A DNA stretch of 64,000 nt, taken from NCBI GenBank assembly GCA_965260935.1, contig OZ253374.1, positions 3,348,001 to 3,412,000 on the forward strand, read 5' to 3'. The stretch is from JBBROS01 sp965260935. Lineage in GTDB: Bacteria; Pseudomonadota; Alphaproteobacteria; Acetobacterales; Acetobacteraceae. The notes beneath the pieces were generated by a model. The model worked only from the letters and a program-made list of their open reading frames with translations, was not told the origin of the DNA and did not search any database. This document shows, piece after piece, positions 17,068 to 27,745 of this stretch. Every line of letters starts with the position of its first letter. The first letter of the stretch is position 1. The position numbers and the translations under genes are program-made.

Positions 17068-18435
17068 ATGCAGGGGATCGACCAGCATCAAACGAAGGAC
17101 GCGAGCAAACTTCCGTTCCATGGCGCGGTCGGCGTTGACGAGATCATCGTCCATTCCGAATGGGTCGTGGCTTGGGAGCGTGTGAGCGAAGCCTTGGCGA
17201 CCCCCGGCGTTGTCGCCCTCGTGGGCGCGCGCGGGGCTGGCAAGACGTTGTTTTTGCAAACCTTCGCGCGAGAGCTGCAATACGCGGGCTGGGATGTTGA
17301 ACTCGTTCAGCAAGGCTCAATCGCGAGGAGCGCCGATCCGCAGATCATCCTGGTTGACGAGGCGGACCGTTTGCCTTTGCCGCTGCTTCAATCCTTGGCG
17401 GCGCGAGGTCGTCCGTGCGTTTTCGCGGGCTTGCCGGCGTTATCGGCGCATCTGTCCGAGTTGCCGGTCCATGTCACGACAGTTGCCTTGTCGCCGCTGC
17501 CATCGCAGGAGGTCGGATCGTTTCTTGGCGAGCAGCTCGCCCGCAGCAACCAGCCGCATGACTTGCTGCAGCCGGACGCGGTCGTTGCTCTGGCGCATTA
17601 CTCAGGCGGCGAACCGGCGCGGTTACAACTGCTTGCCGGGCTTGCCGTGTTCATGGCCCGGCTGGAGGACGCGCCGCGCGTCTCGGCGGCGCACGTCAAG
17701 GCGGCAACGACGGTGCAAAGCGGCACCAGCCTCGGCGCGAGCGACATTAATGCCGAATACGACGACATGCCGGGCGAGAGCTTCGATTTCGAGAGCGAAC
17801 CGGAACCGCCCGTAGCCGGACCGCCCCCGCGGATCGCCGTTGCCTCCTCTCCGCCGCGCCCGTGGTGGCGTGCGTGGCCGGTCGCCGTTCTCGTGCTGGC
17901 TGGCCTGACGGTCGGCGCCGTGGCCGCCGTTCCAATCGCCGCCCGCTTGTATCAGGCAGCCGGCGGCCAGTTTGGCCGCGCGCAGGACGGCAAGCCTGGT
18001 CAGCGCGCCGGTTCGGCAACCCACGCCCAAGCAGATTCCACGCCGCTGCAGGCGACCAATTCCGTGGCGGCGCCCCAGCCTGCCAAGCTGACGGCGGTAG
18101 ACAACCAAGAGACGTCTGCAAGCGGTCTGCCAATGGGCGTACCGGCGCGCGTCCTGATATCCTACCGGCAGGACAGTGCCGCCGCGAAGCGCCGCGGCGA
18201 CGATCTTGCGAAACGGCTTCGATCGCAAGGCCTCGATGTGCAAGGCCCGGCTGCCGACGCAAGCCGTCCGGCAGCGTCGGCGGTCAGCTATTTCTTCACC
18301 AACGACGCGCCGGCCGCGGCCCGGATCGCCGACGAGGCTGGCGAGGGTGGACGCGAGCAACTGCTTCCCTCGCCGGCCGCCCTGCCGCCGCCCGGCACGA
18401 TCCAGATCACGTTCGCCGGCTTGGCCTCGCGTTGA
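17068..18435 (+). CDS. ExeA/GspA-like ATPase fused to a membrane helix and a C-terminal envelope domain
   Basis: From ATG 17068 the product has 455 residues. Its N-terminal AAA-type ATPase shows Walker A GARGAGKT at about 52-59 and Walker B IILVDEAD at about 92. ALSPLPSQEVGSFL and HYSGGEPARLQLL (sensor-like) follow. An acidic/proline linker leads to one membrane helix, AWPVAVLVLAGLTVGAVAAV (about 270-290). The outside part has an Ala/Gln-rich spacer and a small domain ending ISYRQDSAAAKRRGDDL...YFFTNDAPAAARIADEAGEG, reminiscent of LytR C-terminal-like domains. The layout resembles ExeA/GspA proteins that help secretion machinery through peptidoglycan. It heads an operon with a Sel1 protein, a lytic transglycosylase and a flippase, so I infer a role in polysaccharide export. 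Confidence 0.75.
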   Translation: MQGIDQHQTKDASKLPFHGAVGVDEIIVHSEWVVAWERVSEALATPGVVALVGARGAGKTLFLQTFARELQYAGWDVELVQQGSIARSADPQIILVDEADRLPLPLLQSLAARGRPCVFAGLPALSAHLSELPVHVTTVALSPLPSQEVGSFLGEQLARSNQPHDLLQPDAVVALAHYSGGEPARLQLLAGLAVFMARLEDAPRVSAAHVKAATTVQSGTSLGASDINAEYDDMPGESFDFESEPEPPVAGPPPRIAVASSPPRPWWRAWPVAVLVLAGLTVGAVAAVPIAARLYQAAGGQFGRAQDGKPGQRAGSATHAQADSTPLQATNSVAAPQPAKLTAVDNQETSASGLPMGVPARVLISYRQDSAAAKRRGDDLAKRLRSQGLDVQGPAADASRPAASAVSYFFTNDAPAAARIADEAGEGGREQLLPSPAALPPPGTIQITFAGLASR

Positions 18436-18486
18436 GGCGAGGCAGGTTGAGCAGGGTTGCGAGCTTTGCGTAATGCTGTGCGGCTG

Positions 18487-19359
18487 ATGCCGACGGCTTG
18501 CCGGCGCGCGTTCGGACACTGCGCCCGAATTGTTGCAGCCGTGACTATCCTGTGCGCGACGGCGGCAGCGACCGCTCCGACCGAGGCTGGATGGCAGGCC
18601 TACGAGGCCGGGGATTATCAGGACGCGGTGGCGATTTGGAAGCGCGCGGCCGCCAAGGGCAAGCCGGTTGCGCAGTATGGCCTCGGGCTGGCCTATGACA
18701 TCGGCCGCGGCGTGGCGCCGGATCCGGTTGCGGCCTGCACTTGGTATCGACGCGCGGGCGAGGCGGGACACGCGATCGCTGCCTTCAGCGTGGGCCAGAT
18801 GTATGAGAACGGGCGGTGCGGGCCGCGCGACTCCGTTCAAGCGGCCCGATGGTATGGCCGCGCCGCCGCGGCCGGCGTCGCGCGGGCGCAGTTCAACCTG
18901 GCCCAGTTCTACGCCAACGGGGACGGGGTTCCGCGCAATCCGGAGCAGGCGTCCGCATGGTACCGGCTCGCCGCCGCGAACGGCATTGACGCCGCAGCGG
19001 CCCGGATTGCCAAGCCGCAGCCGGCCCATGGCGCGGTCACCGCCCCACTCATCCCGCCCGAGATCGACAGCCCTGACGGCCAACAGCCGGTCCCGGCCGG
19101 CGACGGTTCCATCCCGCTCGTATGGACGGCGCCCGATGAGCCGGAGAGCGTCCGTTTCTATGTCGAACTCACCCAGGTCCTTGATAGCGGGCCGCAGGAT
19201 GTCGTCGGCCGCTACGTCGACGTGTCCGCCGTGCTCATGCAACTGCCGCAGAACACGGGCCGGTTCGCCTGGCGTGTCCTGACTGTCGGCACGGAGAGCC
19301 AGCGCTACATTGTCGGCAGTTGGCATCAATTCACCGTCACCTCTACGGAGCCGTCATGA
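18487..19359 (+). CDS. Sel1-repeat periplasmic protein
   Basis: From ATG 18487 the product has 290 residues and begins with a signal peptide (MPTACRRAFGHCARIVAAVT, then ILCATAAATA). A TTG at 18457 would give 300 residues. About four Sel1/TPR-like repeats follow, for example VAQYGLGLAYDIGRGVAPDP, AIAAFSVGQMYENGRCGPRD and ARAQFNLAQFYANGDGVPRN. These are scaffolds for protein-protein contacts. The C-terminal IPLVWTAPDEPESVRFYVEL and FAWRVLTVGTES look like a fibronectin III-type beta-sandwich. It ends in an ATGA overlap with the lytic transglycosylase gene, so the two are coupled. Probable role: periplasmic adaptor of the operon's envelope machinery. Confidence 0.82.
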   Translation: MPTACRRAFGHCARIVAAVTILCATAAATAPTEAGWQAYEAGDYQDAVAIWKRAAAKGKPVAQYGLGLAYDIGRGVAPDPVAACTWYRRAGEAGHAIAAFSVGQMYENGRCGPRDSVQAARWYGRAAAAGVARAQFNLAQFYANGDGVPRNPEQASAWYRLAAANGIDAAAARIAKPQPAHGAVTAPLIPPEIDSPDGQQPVPAGDGSIPLVWTAPDEPESVRFYVELTQVLDSGPQDVVGRYVDVSAVLMQLPQNTGRFAWRVLTVGTESQRYIVGSWHQFTVTSTEPS

Positions 19360-20138
19360 CGTTTCAGTTCCAACACGGCGTCCGGCTGCTTACGGCCCTG
19401 GCGCTTCTCGCCGCTGGGTTATCCAACGCGGGCACCGCCGCGGCGGCGAAACGACTTGCGGCAGGGCCTGCGGGCGATTTCGCGCTGTGCCAGAAAGCGA
19501 TCGACGCCGCGGAGAAGTCCTCTCGCCTACCTCCGCGCCTGCTTGGGAGCGTCGGCATCGTCGAGAGCGGGCGGCTGGACACCAAGACGGGCCGGGTCGA
19601 GCCGTGGCCGTGGACGATCAACGTCGCCGGAACCGGCCGCTTCTTCGACACCAAGGCCGACGCGATCGCGGCCGTGGCGAAGGCCCGCGCCGCCGGCATC
19701 CAGTCCATCGACGTGGGCTGCATGCAGGTCAACCTGTTGCATCACCCGACCGCCTTCGCCTCGCTCGATGACGCGTTCGACCCGGCGCTGAATGCGATCT
19801 ACGCGGCCGGGTTCTTGTCGCGCTTGCATGGCCAACTCAGGACCTGGCCTGCCGCGGCGGCGGCCTACCATTCGCAGACGCCCGGCGTGGCCGACGATTA
19901 CCGCAAGCAGGTCATGGCGCTCTGGCCGTTCGCGTCGAAGTTCGGCTGGACGCCTGAGCTCGACGCAATCGACCCGCAAAAAGTCTACACGCCGGAATTT
20001 CGCGCCCGGTTGCTGGAAAATGCCCGGGATCGCGAGGCCTGGATTAAGATGGGATTAATCCGTTTGCCGGCAAAATCGGTTCAGACAGGGCGTGGCCGCG
20101 CCCGGCTGGCCGAAGGGAGCCTTGTGAGGCGTGAGTGA
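19356..20138 (+). CDS. Lytic transglycosylase (SLT domain) protein
   Basis: From ATG 19356 (4-bp overlap with the Sel1 gene) the product has 260 residues. An N-terminal signal peptide (VRLLTALALLAAGLSNAGTA, then AAA) precedes an SLT-type lysozyme fold. The catalytic Glu is in LLGSVGIVESGRLD (about residue 68). SIDVGCMQVNLLHHP matches the G-x-M-Q-V/I-N motif, and AAAAYHSQTPGVADDY the A-x-Y-N-x-G region (here AAYHSQ). It would cleave peptidoglycan glycan strands, as in specialised LTs that open a path for envelope assemblies. It overlaps the flippase gene by 8 bp, placing both in one transcript. Confidence 0.88.
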   Translation: MTFQFQHGVRLLTALALLAAGLSNAGTAAAAKRLAAGPAGDFALCQKAIDAAEKSSRLPPRLLGSVGIVESGRLDTKTGRVEPWPWTINVAGTGRFFDTKADAIAAVAKARAAGIQSIDVGCMQVNLLHHPTAFASLDDAFDPALNAIYAAGFLSRLHGQLRTWPAAAAAYHSQTPGVADDYRKQVMALWPFASKFGWTPELDAIDPQKVYTPEFRARLLENARDREAWIKMGLIRLPAKSVQTGRGRARLAEGSLVRRE

Positions 20139-21645
20139 CACCTATTCGATCGAGACGGCTGAACCAAGCGCCTTGCGCCATAGCTCGGTCCGCGGCGCTG
20201 CGGCGACGTTTGTCGGCCAGGGCACCCGGTTCATGGTGCAGTTCTTGTCGCAAATCCTGCTCGCGCGCCTGTTGCTGCCTGCCGAGTTCGGCCTGGTGGC
20301 GATGGTCGGCCCGGTCTTGGGGCTGGTCGGAACCTTTGCCGACCTCGGCTTGACGCAAGTCACCGTTCAGCGCCCGTCGATCACGCAGGCGGAGCTTTCC
20401 GCCTTGTTCTGGATCAATGTCGGCATCAGCACGGCGTTCGCGCTGTTGATCTCCGGCTGCGCTCCGTTGATCGCCGCATTCTACAACGAGCCTGACCTCG
20501 TGCCGATCCTGGTTTGCCTCGCCGCCGTGATGCTGGCGCCCGGGCTTTCGGCCCAGCACGTGGCGTTGCTGAACCGGCGGATGCAGTTCTCCCGGCTCGC
20601 GGCGATGGACATCGCGTGCACGCTCATCTCGGGCAGCGCCGGCATCCTTGCAGCATGGCATGGGCTTGGCGCGTGGTCGCTGGTGCTGATGCAGGCGGCC
20701 AATGCCGGGACGATCCTGGTCATGAGCTGGATCAGCTCCGGCTGGCTGCCGTCGCGTCCGCGGCGGACGCCGGGCGCGCTGCGGCTGTTGCGTTTCGGAG
20801 GCCACCTGACCGGCTTTAACCTGGTCACCTTTTTCGCCACCAACCTGGATGCGGTCATGATCGGCAAGTTCGCCGGCAGCGCCGCCCTGGGCCTTTACGA
20901 CCGGTCGTTCAAGCTGGTCGCGGCGCCTATCTGGACCATGAGCCTGCCGATCGACCGCGTGGCGGTGTCATTGCTGTCGCGCCTGCATGACGACCCCTAT
21001 CGCTACCGGATCGCCTTTTTGCAGATGCTCCAGGTTCTGCTCCTGGTCACGTTGCCGGCCCTCGCGTTCGTCGTGTCTGCCGCCCATACCCTCGTGCCGC
21101 TTGTCATGGGATCGGAATGGGTTGCTGCCTCCCCGGTCGTCGCCTGGCTCGCGGTTGCGACCGCATTCGCCCCGCTCTCGATCGGCGCCTATTGGCTGTT
21201 CGTCAGTCAAGGCCGTGCCGGCGAGCAGTTCGCGTTCGGCGCCGTGCGAACCGCTGCCTCGGTTGCGATGTTGCTCATCGGGCTGCCGTGGGGCGCCGTC
21301 GGCGTCGCGGTTGCTTATGGCTTGTCGGGCCTGTTCGTCCATGGGCTGCTGATTTGGGGGGCGGTGCGCCGAGGCCCTGTCAGCCGTAGAGACCTGGTGG
21401 GGGCGTGCTTTCCGTTGCTTCTGGCCGGGCTTGCTGCCGGCCTGGCGGTCGCGTGGGCGGAGCAGCGGATGGAGATGGACGGCGTCGCGGCCCTGGTGCG
21501 GATGGCCGTCGCCTTCGCTATGTCCTACGCCGTCTTTGCAGCCGTACGGCTCTGCTTGCCCGGCGGCCGACAGTTGCTGCACGGCCTGTGGGCGCTGCGG
21601 TCGACGTTTCGGCCAGCGCCGCTGCCAGTGGTGGTCATGTCTTGA
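20131..21645 (+). CDS. Polysaccharide flippase, MOP superfamily (Wzx-like)
   Basis: The 504-residue product starts at GTG 20131, with GAAGGGAGC upstream. It has about 12-14 hydrophobic helices and the typical N-terminus SSVRGAAATFVGQGTRFMVQ, LARLLLPAEFGLVAMVGPVL and FADLGLTQVTVQRPSITQ of the polysaccharide synthase/Wzx family. It would move lipid-linked oligosaccharides across the inner membrane. It is paralogous to the flippase at 59445-60932: both share a SAQHVALLNR block and a GWRPSRPRR/GWLPSRPRR loop. It is the last gene of the ATPase/Sel1/transglycosylase operon, which supports a polysaccharide function for that operon. Confidence 0.9.
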   Translation: MSDTYSIETAEPSALRHSSVRGAAATFVGQGTRFMVQFLSQILLARLLLPAEFGLVAMVGPVLGLVGTFADLGLTQVTVQRPSITQAELSALFWINVGISTAFALLISGCAPLIAAFYNEPDLVPILVCLAAVMLAPGLSAQHVALLNRRMQFSRLAAMDIACTLISGSAGILAAWHGLGAWSLVLMQAANAGTILVMSWISSGWLPSRPRRTPGALRLLRFGGHLTGFNLVTFFATNLDAVMIGKFAGSAALGLYDRSFKLVAAPIWTMSLPIDRVAVSLLSRLHDDPYRYRIAFLQMLQVLLLVTLPALAFVVSAAHTLVPLVMGSEWVAASPVVAWLAVATAFAPLSIGAYWLFVSQGRAGEQFAFGAVRTAASVAMLLIGLPWGAVGVAVAYGLSGLFVHGLLIWGAVRRGPVSRRDLVGACFPLLLAGLAAGLAVAWAEQRMEMDGVAALVRMAVAFAMSYAVFAAVRLCLPGGRQLLHGLWALRSTFRPAPLPVVVMS

Positions 21646-21661
21646 TGGCGTTGCTGCCTTC

Positions 21662-22201
21662 TTAAGGAACCCGGGATACTGTTTGTGGCCATGTAGAGTT
21701 CACGCTCTCGTAAACCAGCATCGGCTCGCCATCCCGTAGGAACGCATCGCACTCCCGCATTCCGATCGCGCCCAGAGTGGTGCGGCTGCCGATGTTACTC
21801 TCCCGTGCTACGGCGATGACGCGCTCCATGCCGGCCTGGTCGTGAGCGAAGCGCAACGCCGCGCTAGCCGCCTCGCGGGCCAACCCGCGTCCCCGGGAGG
21901 CCGGGGTAAATGCGAAGCGGAGCGCCGTTCCCCGCCCATCCACGCGTTCGTGCAGCCCGACCAGCCCGACGGCCGCGCCGCCCTCCGCCGGACGGACCAT
22001 CCACATCCCAGCACCGTGCCGGGCCCAAAAGGCGACGTCCTCGGCCAGCTCGTTCGCCACCTCCATCGGCGAGCGCACCCCGCCCAGCATCTGCGCGTAA
22101 ACGAGCGGGTCCGATTTCAGGGCGTGCAGGTCCGGCAAGTCAGCCCATGACACGGGCGAGAGGATCAGCCGCCCGGTCCGTATCCGTCCGCCCCAGCTCA
22201 C
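21662..22201 (-). CDS. GNAT family N-acetyltransferase
   Basis: The 179-residue product resembles the RimJ/RimL-like GNAT subgroup. RTGRLILSPVSWADLPDLHA begins the fold, and the acetyl-CoA loop lies in LRFAFTPASRGRGLAREAAS (R-G-x-G-L/A at about 113-118). VIAVARESNIGSRTTLGAIG is the usual NxxS helix before the last strand. It would acetylate an amine of an unknown target, perhaps a protein N-terminus or a small molecule. It starts 16 bp after the ABC-F gene on the same strand, so the two may be cotranscribed. It is convergent with the flippase. Confidence 0.85.
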   Translation of the reverse strand: MSWGGRIRTGRLILSPVSWADLPDLHALKSDPLVYAQMLGGVRSPMEVANELAEDVAFWARHGAGMWMVRPAEGGAAVGLVGLHERVDGRGTALRFAFTPASRGRGLAREAASAALRFAHDQAGMERVIAVARESNIGSRTTLGAIGMRECDAFLRDGEPMLVYESVNSTWPQTVSRVP

Positions 22202-22217
22202 CTCCTCCCGGCACTCC

Positions 22218-23897
<1,680 letters not shown>

Positions 23898-23937
23898 GGC
23901 AAGGCTCCTGCGCTGGGGCGGAGGGTGGTTCTAGACC

Positions 23938-23972
23938 GCAATCGCCCTGACTGGAACAGCCAGGGCGATTGC
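23938..23972 (-). terminator. 12-bp-stem hairpin between pqiC and ettA
   Basis: GCAATCGCCCTG (23938-23949) and CAGGGCGATTGC (23961-23972) are perfect complements. The loop can pair further (CTG/CAG around GAA). It lies about 50 bp beyond the pqiC stop on the minus strand and 41 bp before ettA, so it probably ends the pqiABC transcript. No long T-tract follows. Confidence 0.6.
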
Positions 23973-24020
23973 AGGCTGGAAGCGCAGGACCGACGTTTCG
24001 GACGCCTCGAGAGAGAACGG

Positions 24021-24641
24021 CTATTTTCGCTGCCGCCGCCGGGCCGCGCGTGGCTTGGCCGGTGCGGCGTCCGACGCCGCCACCGTCCGAAGCATGGCCG
24101 CGACACGGTCGGCAAGCTGGCCCAGCGCCGTGCTCATGGCAGCGACGAGGTCTGCGGCCGAGGGTCCGGCCGCCTGCGCCGTCAGCCGGATGGCCTGGGC
24201 CGGCGTGCGGTTCCGGTTGCTTTCCGAGGCGACGGCAACCTGGGCCAGCAGCACGACCTCGTTCGCGGCTCCCGCATCGAAACGTTGCAGATCGATCTCG
24301 ACCACCGCGTCCGGCACGGACGATATGGCGCCGAGAGCCGTATAAACGGCGCTGGCCGGCAGGCGGGAATTGAGATCCTCGGCCAGCACGCGCCCGATCA
24401 TGTCGCCCAGCGGCTCGCCCCACCGCTCGCTGCTCGGGATGCGCAGGCGGTAATCGGCGTTGCTGCGCACGATCTCCGGGCGGTCAAGATAGCCGGGCAG
24501 GCCGATGCGGCGGAGTTCCACCACCTTTGGCCCGCCGCGCACGACCAGGCCGGAGCGGACCGCGAGCGCGAAGTAAGCCGTCTCGGGCGAGGCGCACGAC
24601 GCCAGCAACGCGGGCAGGGCGAGAAAGCTTCGTCGCATCAT
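24021..24641 (-). CDS. pqiC: PqiC-like ABC-type transport auxiliary lipoprotein
   Basis: The 206-residue product starts MMRRSFLALPALLASCASPE, where LLASC is a lipobox and Cys16 the lipidated residue, so it is an outer-membrane or periplasmic lipoprotein. The body (FALAVRSGLVV...VVELRRIGLPGYLDRPEIVR, later VVEIDLQRFDAG) matches the DUF330/PqiC family. PqiC forms a ring beneath the outer membrane and receives the tunnel of PqiB. Its ATG overlaps the pqiB stop (ATGA). The C-terminus is Ala/Arg/Lys-rich, an unusual basic tail. Confidence 0.88.
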   Translation of the reverse strand: MMRRSFLALPALLASCASPETAYFALAVRSGLVVRGGPKVVELRRIGLPGYLDRPEIVRSNADYRLRIPSSERWGEPLGDMIGRVLAEDLNSRLPASAVYTALGAISSVPDAVVEIDLQRFDAGAANEVVLLAQVAVASESNRNRTPAQAIRLTAQAAGPSAADLVAAMSTALGQLADRVAAMLRTVAASDAAPAKPRAARRRQRK

Positions 24642-26275
24642 TGGCTTGATCCCGCCCTGCCGCGCACCAGCGCCTCCGGATGCCGGTCGAGGAAGTCCGC
24701 CAGCAGGCGGATCGACCGGGCCGCGTCGCCAACCTGGGCCAGGGCGCGCTCCATCTCGCGATTGAACTGGCTTTCCCGCCCATAGCCGGTTTCAAGCGAC
24801 CCGAACGTGCGTGTCGCCCGGCTTGCCGCGTCCTGCAGCGCGCCCGTGACCGCCGGCAGGCGTTGGAGCACCGGGGAGAGGCCTGTGTCGGCCTTTTGCG
24901 CCAGAGCCTGGATGCTGCCCAACGCGCCGGATGCGGAGCGCAACGTATCGTTGAGGTTGGCCCCGATCTGATCGAGCGGCAACTGATCGAGTTTGCTGGA
25001 GATGCTGGTCAACGACGAGAGGACGTTGTCAAGACCACCGCCCGCGCTCGGAATGACGGCAACGTCCCCCTGCATCTCGACGTCCGCGGGCGGCGCGTTC
25101 GGAACGAAACCGAGGCTCAGCACCATCGTGCCGGTCAGGAAGCTGGATGTCTGCAGTTGCGCCCGCATCCCGCGCGCGACCAGACGCTTTGAGACCGCGA
25201 TCGGATCGGCCGCCGCGATCTCCGGGTTGTCCAGCCGCCCCGGCTGCACCTCGAACGTCACTTTAACCCGGGCATTCGCGCCTCTCGGGTCAAATTCGAG
25301 CTCGACATCGGTGACCACCCCGACCTGGATGCCGAAGAACTCGACCGCCGAGCCTTTGGCAAGACCGCGGACGCTGCTTTCGAAATAGGTGACGAAGACC
25401 TGGCGCGTTTTGTAGCCGGCGGAGCGCGCGTCGTCGGCGTTGGCATAGAGCTTGAATTCGGCATTCGCTGGGGCCGGCTTATCTGGTTGCCCCTCGCGCG
25501 GAATACTGAACGCGACACCCCCGGCCAATAAAGCCTGCAGGCTTGCCACCTCGACATGGACGCCCGCTGACCCAAGATTGACCGACAGGCCGGACGCGTT
25601 CCAGAAATGGGTGCTCTCGCGGACGAACTCGTCGTAAGGCGCACGCACGAAGACCGAAACGGTGACCGGGCCGATGCCGTTGCCGAGATCGTAGCCCAGC
25701 ACTTCGCCCACAGTGATGTCGCGGTAGAACACGGGCGAGCCCTGACCGAGCGAGCCGATGCTTTCGGCCTTGAGCTGGAACACGCGGCCAGGTTCGCCGC
25801 TGCGAACGCCGGGGGGTTGCTCAAGGCCGACGAACTGGTTTTTCTCCGCGCCTTTCCTGCTGCCCGGGTCCATTTCGATATAGCTGCCGGAGATCAGCGT
25901 CTCGATGCCTGAGACGCTGCCGGAGCTCAGTCGTGGCCGCACCACCCAGAACCGGGCATTCTCCGTCAGATACGGTTCGGCGTCCCGGCGCATCTTAACC
26001 CTGACAAGGACGCGCCTGAGGTCGTCCGATAAGCGTACGCCCTCGACCTGGCCGAGCTGCACGGCCTTGTGCCGGACTTGGGTCTGTCCGGCGACCAGCC
26101 CATCGCCGGTGCCGAAGGTGATGGTGATCTCCGGCCCTTCGCTGCGGAGCGCGCGGACGCCGAGGTATGCGGCGATGGCGAAGGCGACGATCGGGATGAG
26201 CCAGATCAGAGAGAACTTGCTCCGCCGCACCCTGGCCGAAAGCGGTTCCTTGCCGTTCTCGCCGGCCTCGCTCAT
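24638..26275 (-). CDS. pqiB: PqiB-like MCE (MlaD) domain tunnel protein
   Basis: From ATG 26275 (ATGA overlap with pqiA) the product has 545 residues. A basic N-terminus leads into one membrane helix (KFSLIWLIPIVAFAIAAYLG). Three MCE/MlaD domains follow; ITITFGTGDGLVAGQTQVRH and VFVTYFESSVRGLAKGSAVEF with GIQVGVVTDVEL are typical starts. The helical C-terminus is amphipathic (LDQLPLDQIGANLNDTLRSA), as in PqiB, where it forms a needle. It is thought to carry lipids between membranes with PqiA and PqiC. The open frame extends far upstream inside pqiA, but that part is not coding. Confidence 0.93.
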   Translation of the reverse strand: MSEAGENGKEPLSARVRRSKFSLIWLIPIVAFAIAAYLGVRALRSEGPEITITFGTGDGLVAGQTQVRHKAVQLGQVEGVRLSDDLRRVLVRVKMRRDAEPYLTENARFWVVRPRLSSGSVSGIETLISGSYIEMDPGSRKGAEKNQFVGLEQPPGVRSGEPGRVFQLKAESIGSLGQGSPVFYRDITVGEVLGYDLGNGIGPVTVSVFVRAPYDEFVRESTHFWNASGLSVNLGSAGVHVEVASLQALLAGGVAFSIPREGQPDKPAPANAEFKLYANADDARSAGYKTRQVFVTYFESSVRGLAKGSAVEFFGIQVGVVTDVELEFDPRGANARVKVTFEVQPGRLDNPEIAAADPIAVSKRLVARGMRAQLQTSSFLTGTMVLSLGFVPNAPPADVEMQGDVAVIPSAGGGLDNVLSSLTSISSKLDQLPLDQIGANLNDTLRSASGALGSIQALAQKADTGLSPVLQRLPAVTGALQDAASRATRTFGSLETGYGRESQFNREMERALAQVGDAARSIRLLADFLDRHPEALVRGRAGSSQ

Positions 26276-27591
26276 GCCGGCACCGCAGCGCCTGCCGGCT
26301 CGGGCGCTTGGGCCTCGTCCCACATCACGCGGGGATCGAAGCTGATGGCGGCGAACATGGTCGTGACCACCACGGCGGCGAAGGCGAGCGCCCCGTAGCC
26401 CGGCGTCACCGAGCCGATCGCGCCCATGCGCACCAGGGCGGTCAGCACGGCGGCCATGAACACGTCGATCATCGACCAGCGGCCGATCACGTCGACGAAG
26501 CGATAGAGCCGCGTCCGGTTCACGAGCCACCTGCCGCTGCGAAGCTGGGTCGCGATCAGCAGCGCGCTCAAGCACGCCAGTTTCAGCAGCGGCACGATGA
26601 CGCTTGCCGCCAGCACCAGCAGCGCGAGCGGCCACATCCTGGCCTCGATCAGCTCGAACACCCCGCCGATGATGGTACTGGGCGCACCCCGGCCGAGGCG
26701 CACGACGGTCAGCACCGGGTAGACGTTGGCAGGGACGTAAAGGATGGCCGCCGTGATGACGAGCGCCCAGGTGCGTGCGAGCGGCTGCGGCTTGCGACGC
26801 CGCAGCACCGCCTCGCAACGCGGGCATTGCTCGCCGTCCTCAGCATGGGTCGCGAGATGGCAGGCGTCGCAGCCGATCAGCGGGCCGCCGCCTGGCGCCT
26901 TGTGCCGCACGCCGCGACGCCCGATCGCTTCCCACATGGCGTGCTCGTCGACCCAGGCGTCGGACCAGACCACCACCAGCATCAGCGCGCCCAAGGCATA
27001 AAGCCCGATATCGGCTTGGGCGGAGGCGAGGGCTTGCAGCCTCGTGTAGGCGACGAACATGCCGAGCAGGAACACGTCGATCATCGCCCACGGCTTGAGG
27101 ATTTGCCGCAGCCGGGCCATGGCCGAGAGAGCGCCGCGGGAGATGTTGGTGCGCAGGCCGCCGAGCACCGCAGCCGTCAGGCCAAGCCGGGCCACCGGCG
27201 CGACCAGGGTGGTGGCCAGCACCGCGATCGCGAGCAACGGCATCCCTTGCTGCTCGAAAGCGACCGGGAGATGGGTCAGCGACGTGGTCCGCTCCTGGCC
27301 GGTCAGGCGGAAGGTCACGAGCGGCTCGGCGGTGGCCACGGCGAGCAGCAGCAGGCCGCCGACCGACAAGGCGAACGTGGCAGTCAGGCTGTTGCGCCGG
27401 CGCCGGCGCAGGACGGCACGACAGCGCCCGCATTCGGCGACTTGGCCTGGCCGCAGGTCTCCGATCGATTGGAATAACCCGCAGTCCGGGCACTCGTGCA
27501 AGGCGTGCGCACGGAACGGCCAGGAGGCGGTTACGGACAGGATAGGCGCCCTGTTGGGGCTAGTACGCAAATGTCGACCATCCGCCTCCAT
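26272..27591 (-). CDS. pqiA: PqiA-like inner-membrane protein
   Basis: The 439-residue product has the duplicated PqiA fold. Each half starts with a zinc-ribbon-like pair: HECPDCGLF...AECGRCRAVL near residue 32, and IGCDACHLATH...EQCPRCEAVL near residue 245. Four hydrophobic helices follow each (NSLTATFALSVGGLLLLAVA; ARTWALVITAAILYVPANVY). PSTIIGGVFELIEARMWPLA is a strongly conserved PqiA block. It is the inner-membrane partner of the PqiB tunnel in lipid transport/envelope stress defence. First gene of pqiABC; the start is the farthest ATG and could be 31 residues later. Confidence 0.92.
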   Translation of the reverse strand: MEADGRHLRTSPNRAPILSVTASWPFRAHALHECPDCGLFQSIGDLRPGQVAECGRCRAVLRRRRRNSLTATFALSVGGLLLLAVATAEPLVTFRLTGQERTTSLTHLPVAFEQQGMPLLAIAVLATTLVAPVARLGLTAAVLGGLRTNISRGALSAMARLRQILKPWAMIDVFLLGMFVAYTRLQALASAQADIGLYALGALMLVVVWSDAWVDEHAMWEAIGRRGVRHKAPGGGPLIGCDACHLATHAEDGEQCPRCEAVLRRRKPQPLARTWALVITAAILYVPANVYPVLTVVRLGRGAPSTIIGGVFELIEARMWPLALLVLAASVIVPLLKLACLSALLIATQLRSGRWLVNRTRLYRFVDVIGRWSMIDVFMAAVLTALVRMGAIGSVTPGYGALAFAAVVVTTMFAAISFDPRVMWDEAQAPEPAGAAVPA

Positions 27592-27745
27592 ACCACATGC
27601 CGCCGCTACAGCCAGCCCACCTCAATGAAAGCGCGATCGATCAACAAGAACGAGCAACGAATTCACTCTTCTTTAACGTCAAGACATAAGCGGCGGGTGT
27701 TCTGGCCCGGCCCGATGGCCAGCCGAAAGCCCCTTTGGAGAGGCG

